This document shows positions 63,300-64,000 of a stretch of 64,000 bases of DNA, piece by piece. The notes below the pieces were generated by a model. It did no database searches, had not been told where the DNA came from, and saw only the letters and a list, made by a program, of their open reading frames with translations. Both the position numbers and the translations under genes were made by a program. Source of the DNA: Prorocentrum cordatum (Eukaryota; Sar; Dinophyceae; Prorocentrales; Prorocentraceae); the NCBI GenBank assembly GCA_963575745.1, contig CAUYUJ010018623.1, positions 135,769-199,768 on the forward strand. Direction: 5' to 3'. Within the stretch, counting starts at the first letter, position 1. The number at the start of each line of letters is the position of its first letter.

Positions 63300-63600
63300 C
63301 CGCTCGGATTCGAGCGCGGATGCGGGGGCCTCGCAGGGAAGGGGCCCCCGCTCGACACTTCCTCGCGCTGCGCTCGCAGACGGGGCCTCCGCTCGAGATT
63401 CTTCCAAGGCCTGAAGAACCCCGAAGCTGGGGCGCTCGGATTCGAGCGCCGAAGCGGGCGCCCGCGCGGGGCGCGCGTGCGCGGTGGGGGGGCGCGCTCA
63501 ACAGTTCCTCGCGACTCGCTCGCAGACGACGCCCCCGCTTGAGATTTCTTCGGACCGTTGCAGGATTCGGATGGTCCGCTCGGATTCGAACATGGAGGTG
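63300..63600. repeat. ~132-144-bp degenerate tandem repeat
   Basis: GCTCGGATTCGA occurs at 63302, 63434 and 63578. CTCGC(A)GACG...CCCGCT(C/T)GAGATT motifs stand between, so two to three diverged units are present. Confidence 0.6.
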
Positions 63601-63609
63601 GGGACCGCG

Positions 63610-63672
63610 TGGTGTGTGTGTGTGTGTGTGTGTGTCTGTGTGTGTGCGCGTGCGCGTGTGTGCGCGTGCTTG

Positions 63673-63728
<56 letters not shown>

Positions 63729-63765
63729 CGTGTGTGTGTGTGTGCGCGTGCGTGTGTGTGTGTGT

Positions 63766-63796
<31 letters not shown>

Positions 63797-64000
63797 CGTG
63801 TGCGTGTGCGTGTGCGTGTGCGCGCGTGCGTGTGCGCGTGTGCGTGTGCGTGTGCGCGTGCGTGTGCGCGTGCGTGTGCGCGTGCGTGTGCGCGTGCGTG
63901 TGCGCGCGTGTGTACGCGTGCGCGCGCGTGTGCGCGTGCGTCTGCGCGTGCGTGTGCGCGTGCGTGTGCGCGTGCGTGTGCGCGTGCGTGTGCGTGTGCG
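63610..64000. repeat. GT/GC microsatellite to window end
   Basis: GTGTGTGTG runs grade into GTGCGTGTGCGC units over at least 390 bases. The right end is outside the window. Confidence 0.95.

Overview
The window looks like nuclear DNA of a dinoflagellate. The evidence is GC-rich sequence packed with satellite arrays, copia retrotransposons of the protein type I associate with dinoflagellates, a LINE with coiled-coil, endonuclease and C-terminal zinc-finger parts, and two sequences resembling the dinoflagellate spliced leader. I cannot name the genus. Almost nothing is an intact host gene. Most of the window is mobile elements, their ruins and tandem repeats. Family names below rest on motif recognition by eye, with no database search.

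Region 1 (1-6014, minus strand): a broken multi-exon gene joins a USP-type deubiquitinase (Cys box in exon 1, His box in exon 3) to DUF6570-like and Helitron-N-like sequence that runs off the left edge. It is probably the N-terminal part of a Helitron-like Rep/Hel polyprotein. One intron is almost filled by three 405-bp tandem repeats. Region 2 (6.1-13.6 kb): a compound satellite cassette (90-bp units, a GCTGW pentamer tract, a short linker, then about 41-bp AAACTAAACGAGACC-type units) occurs twice. The last array continues on the opposite strand. Region 3 (13.6-24.5 kb): small degenerate ORFs, including a dsRNA-binding-like fragment peppered with a GCTGCCTCTGGCGCG micro-repeat, a decayed multicopy ORF (17.4-19.2 kb), simple repeats, and about nineteen copies of a 101-bp unit.

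Region 4 (24542-44841) is the main result: a complete-ended LTR retrotransposon of 20.3 kb. It has TG...CA LTRs, a PBS-like site, a polypurine tract and a 5-bp target duplication GAGGA at 24537-24541 and 44842-44846. Gag (coiled coil, capsid-like part, CCCH zinc fingers) is followed by protease, integrase, reverse transcriptase and RNase H in copia order. About 8 kb of extra coding sequence then follows, including a KptA/Tpt1-like RNA 2'-phosphotransferase domain and a zinc-ribbon protein. The element is old: many frame breaks and LTRs about 10% different by eye. Its 3' LTR is split by a 2.2-kb insertion of inverted minisatellites. Joining the two flanks at the duplication gives an uninterrupted reading frame ending in TAA, so the element landed in a coding exon.

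Region 5 (44.97-52.6 kb): a 1.6-kb element with 46-bp terminal inverted repeats, a fragment of a different reverse transcriptase, and a second, heavily broken copia element. Region 6 (52.6-64 kb): mostly non-coding or low-complexity DNA, then a LINE remnant (57.1-62.4 kb) that has lost its reverse transcriptase and whose RNase H is interrupted, and finally a GT/GC microsatellite running to the window end.
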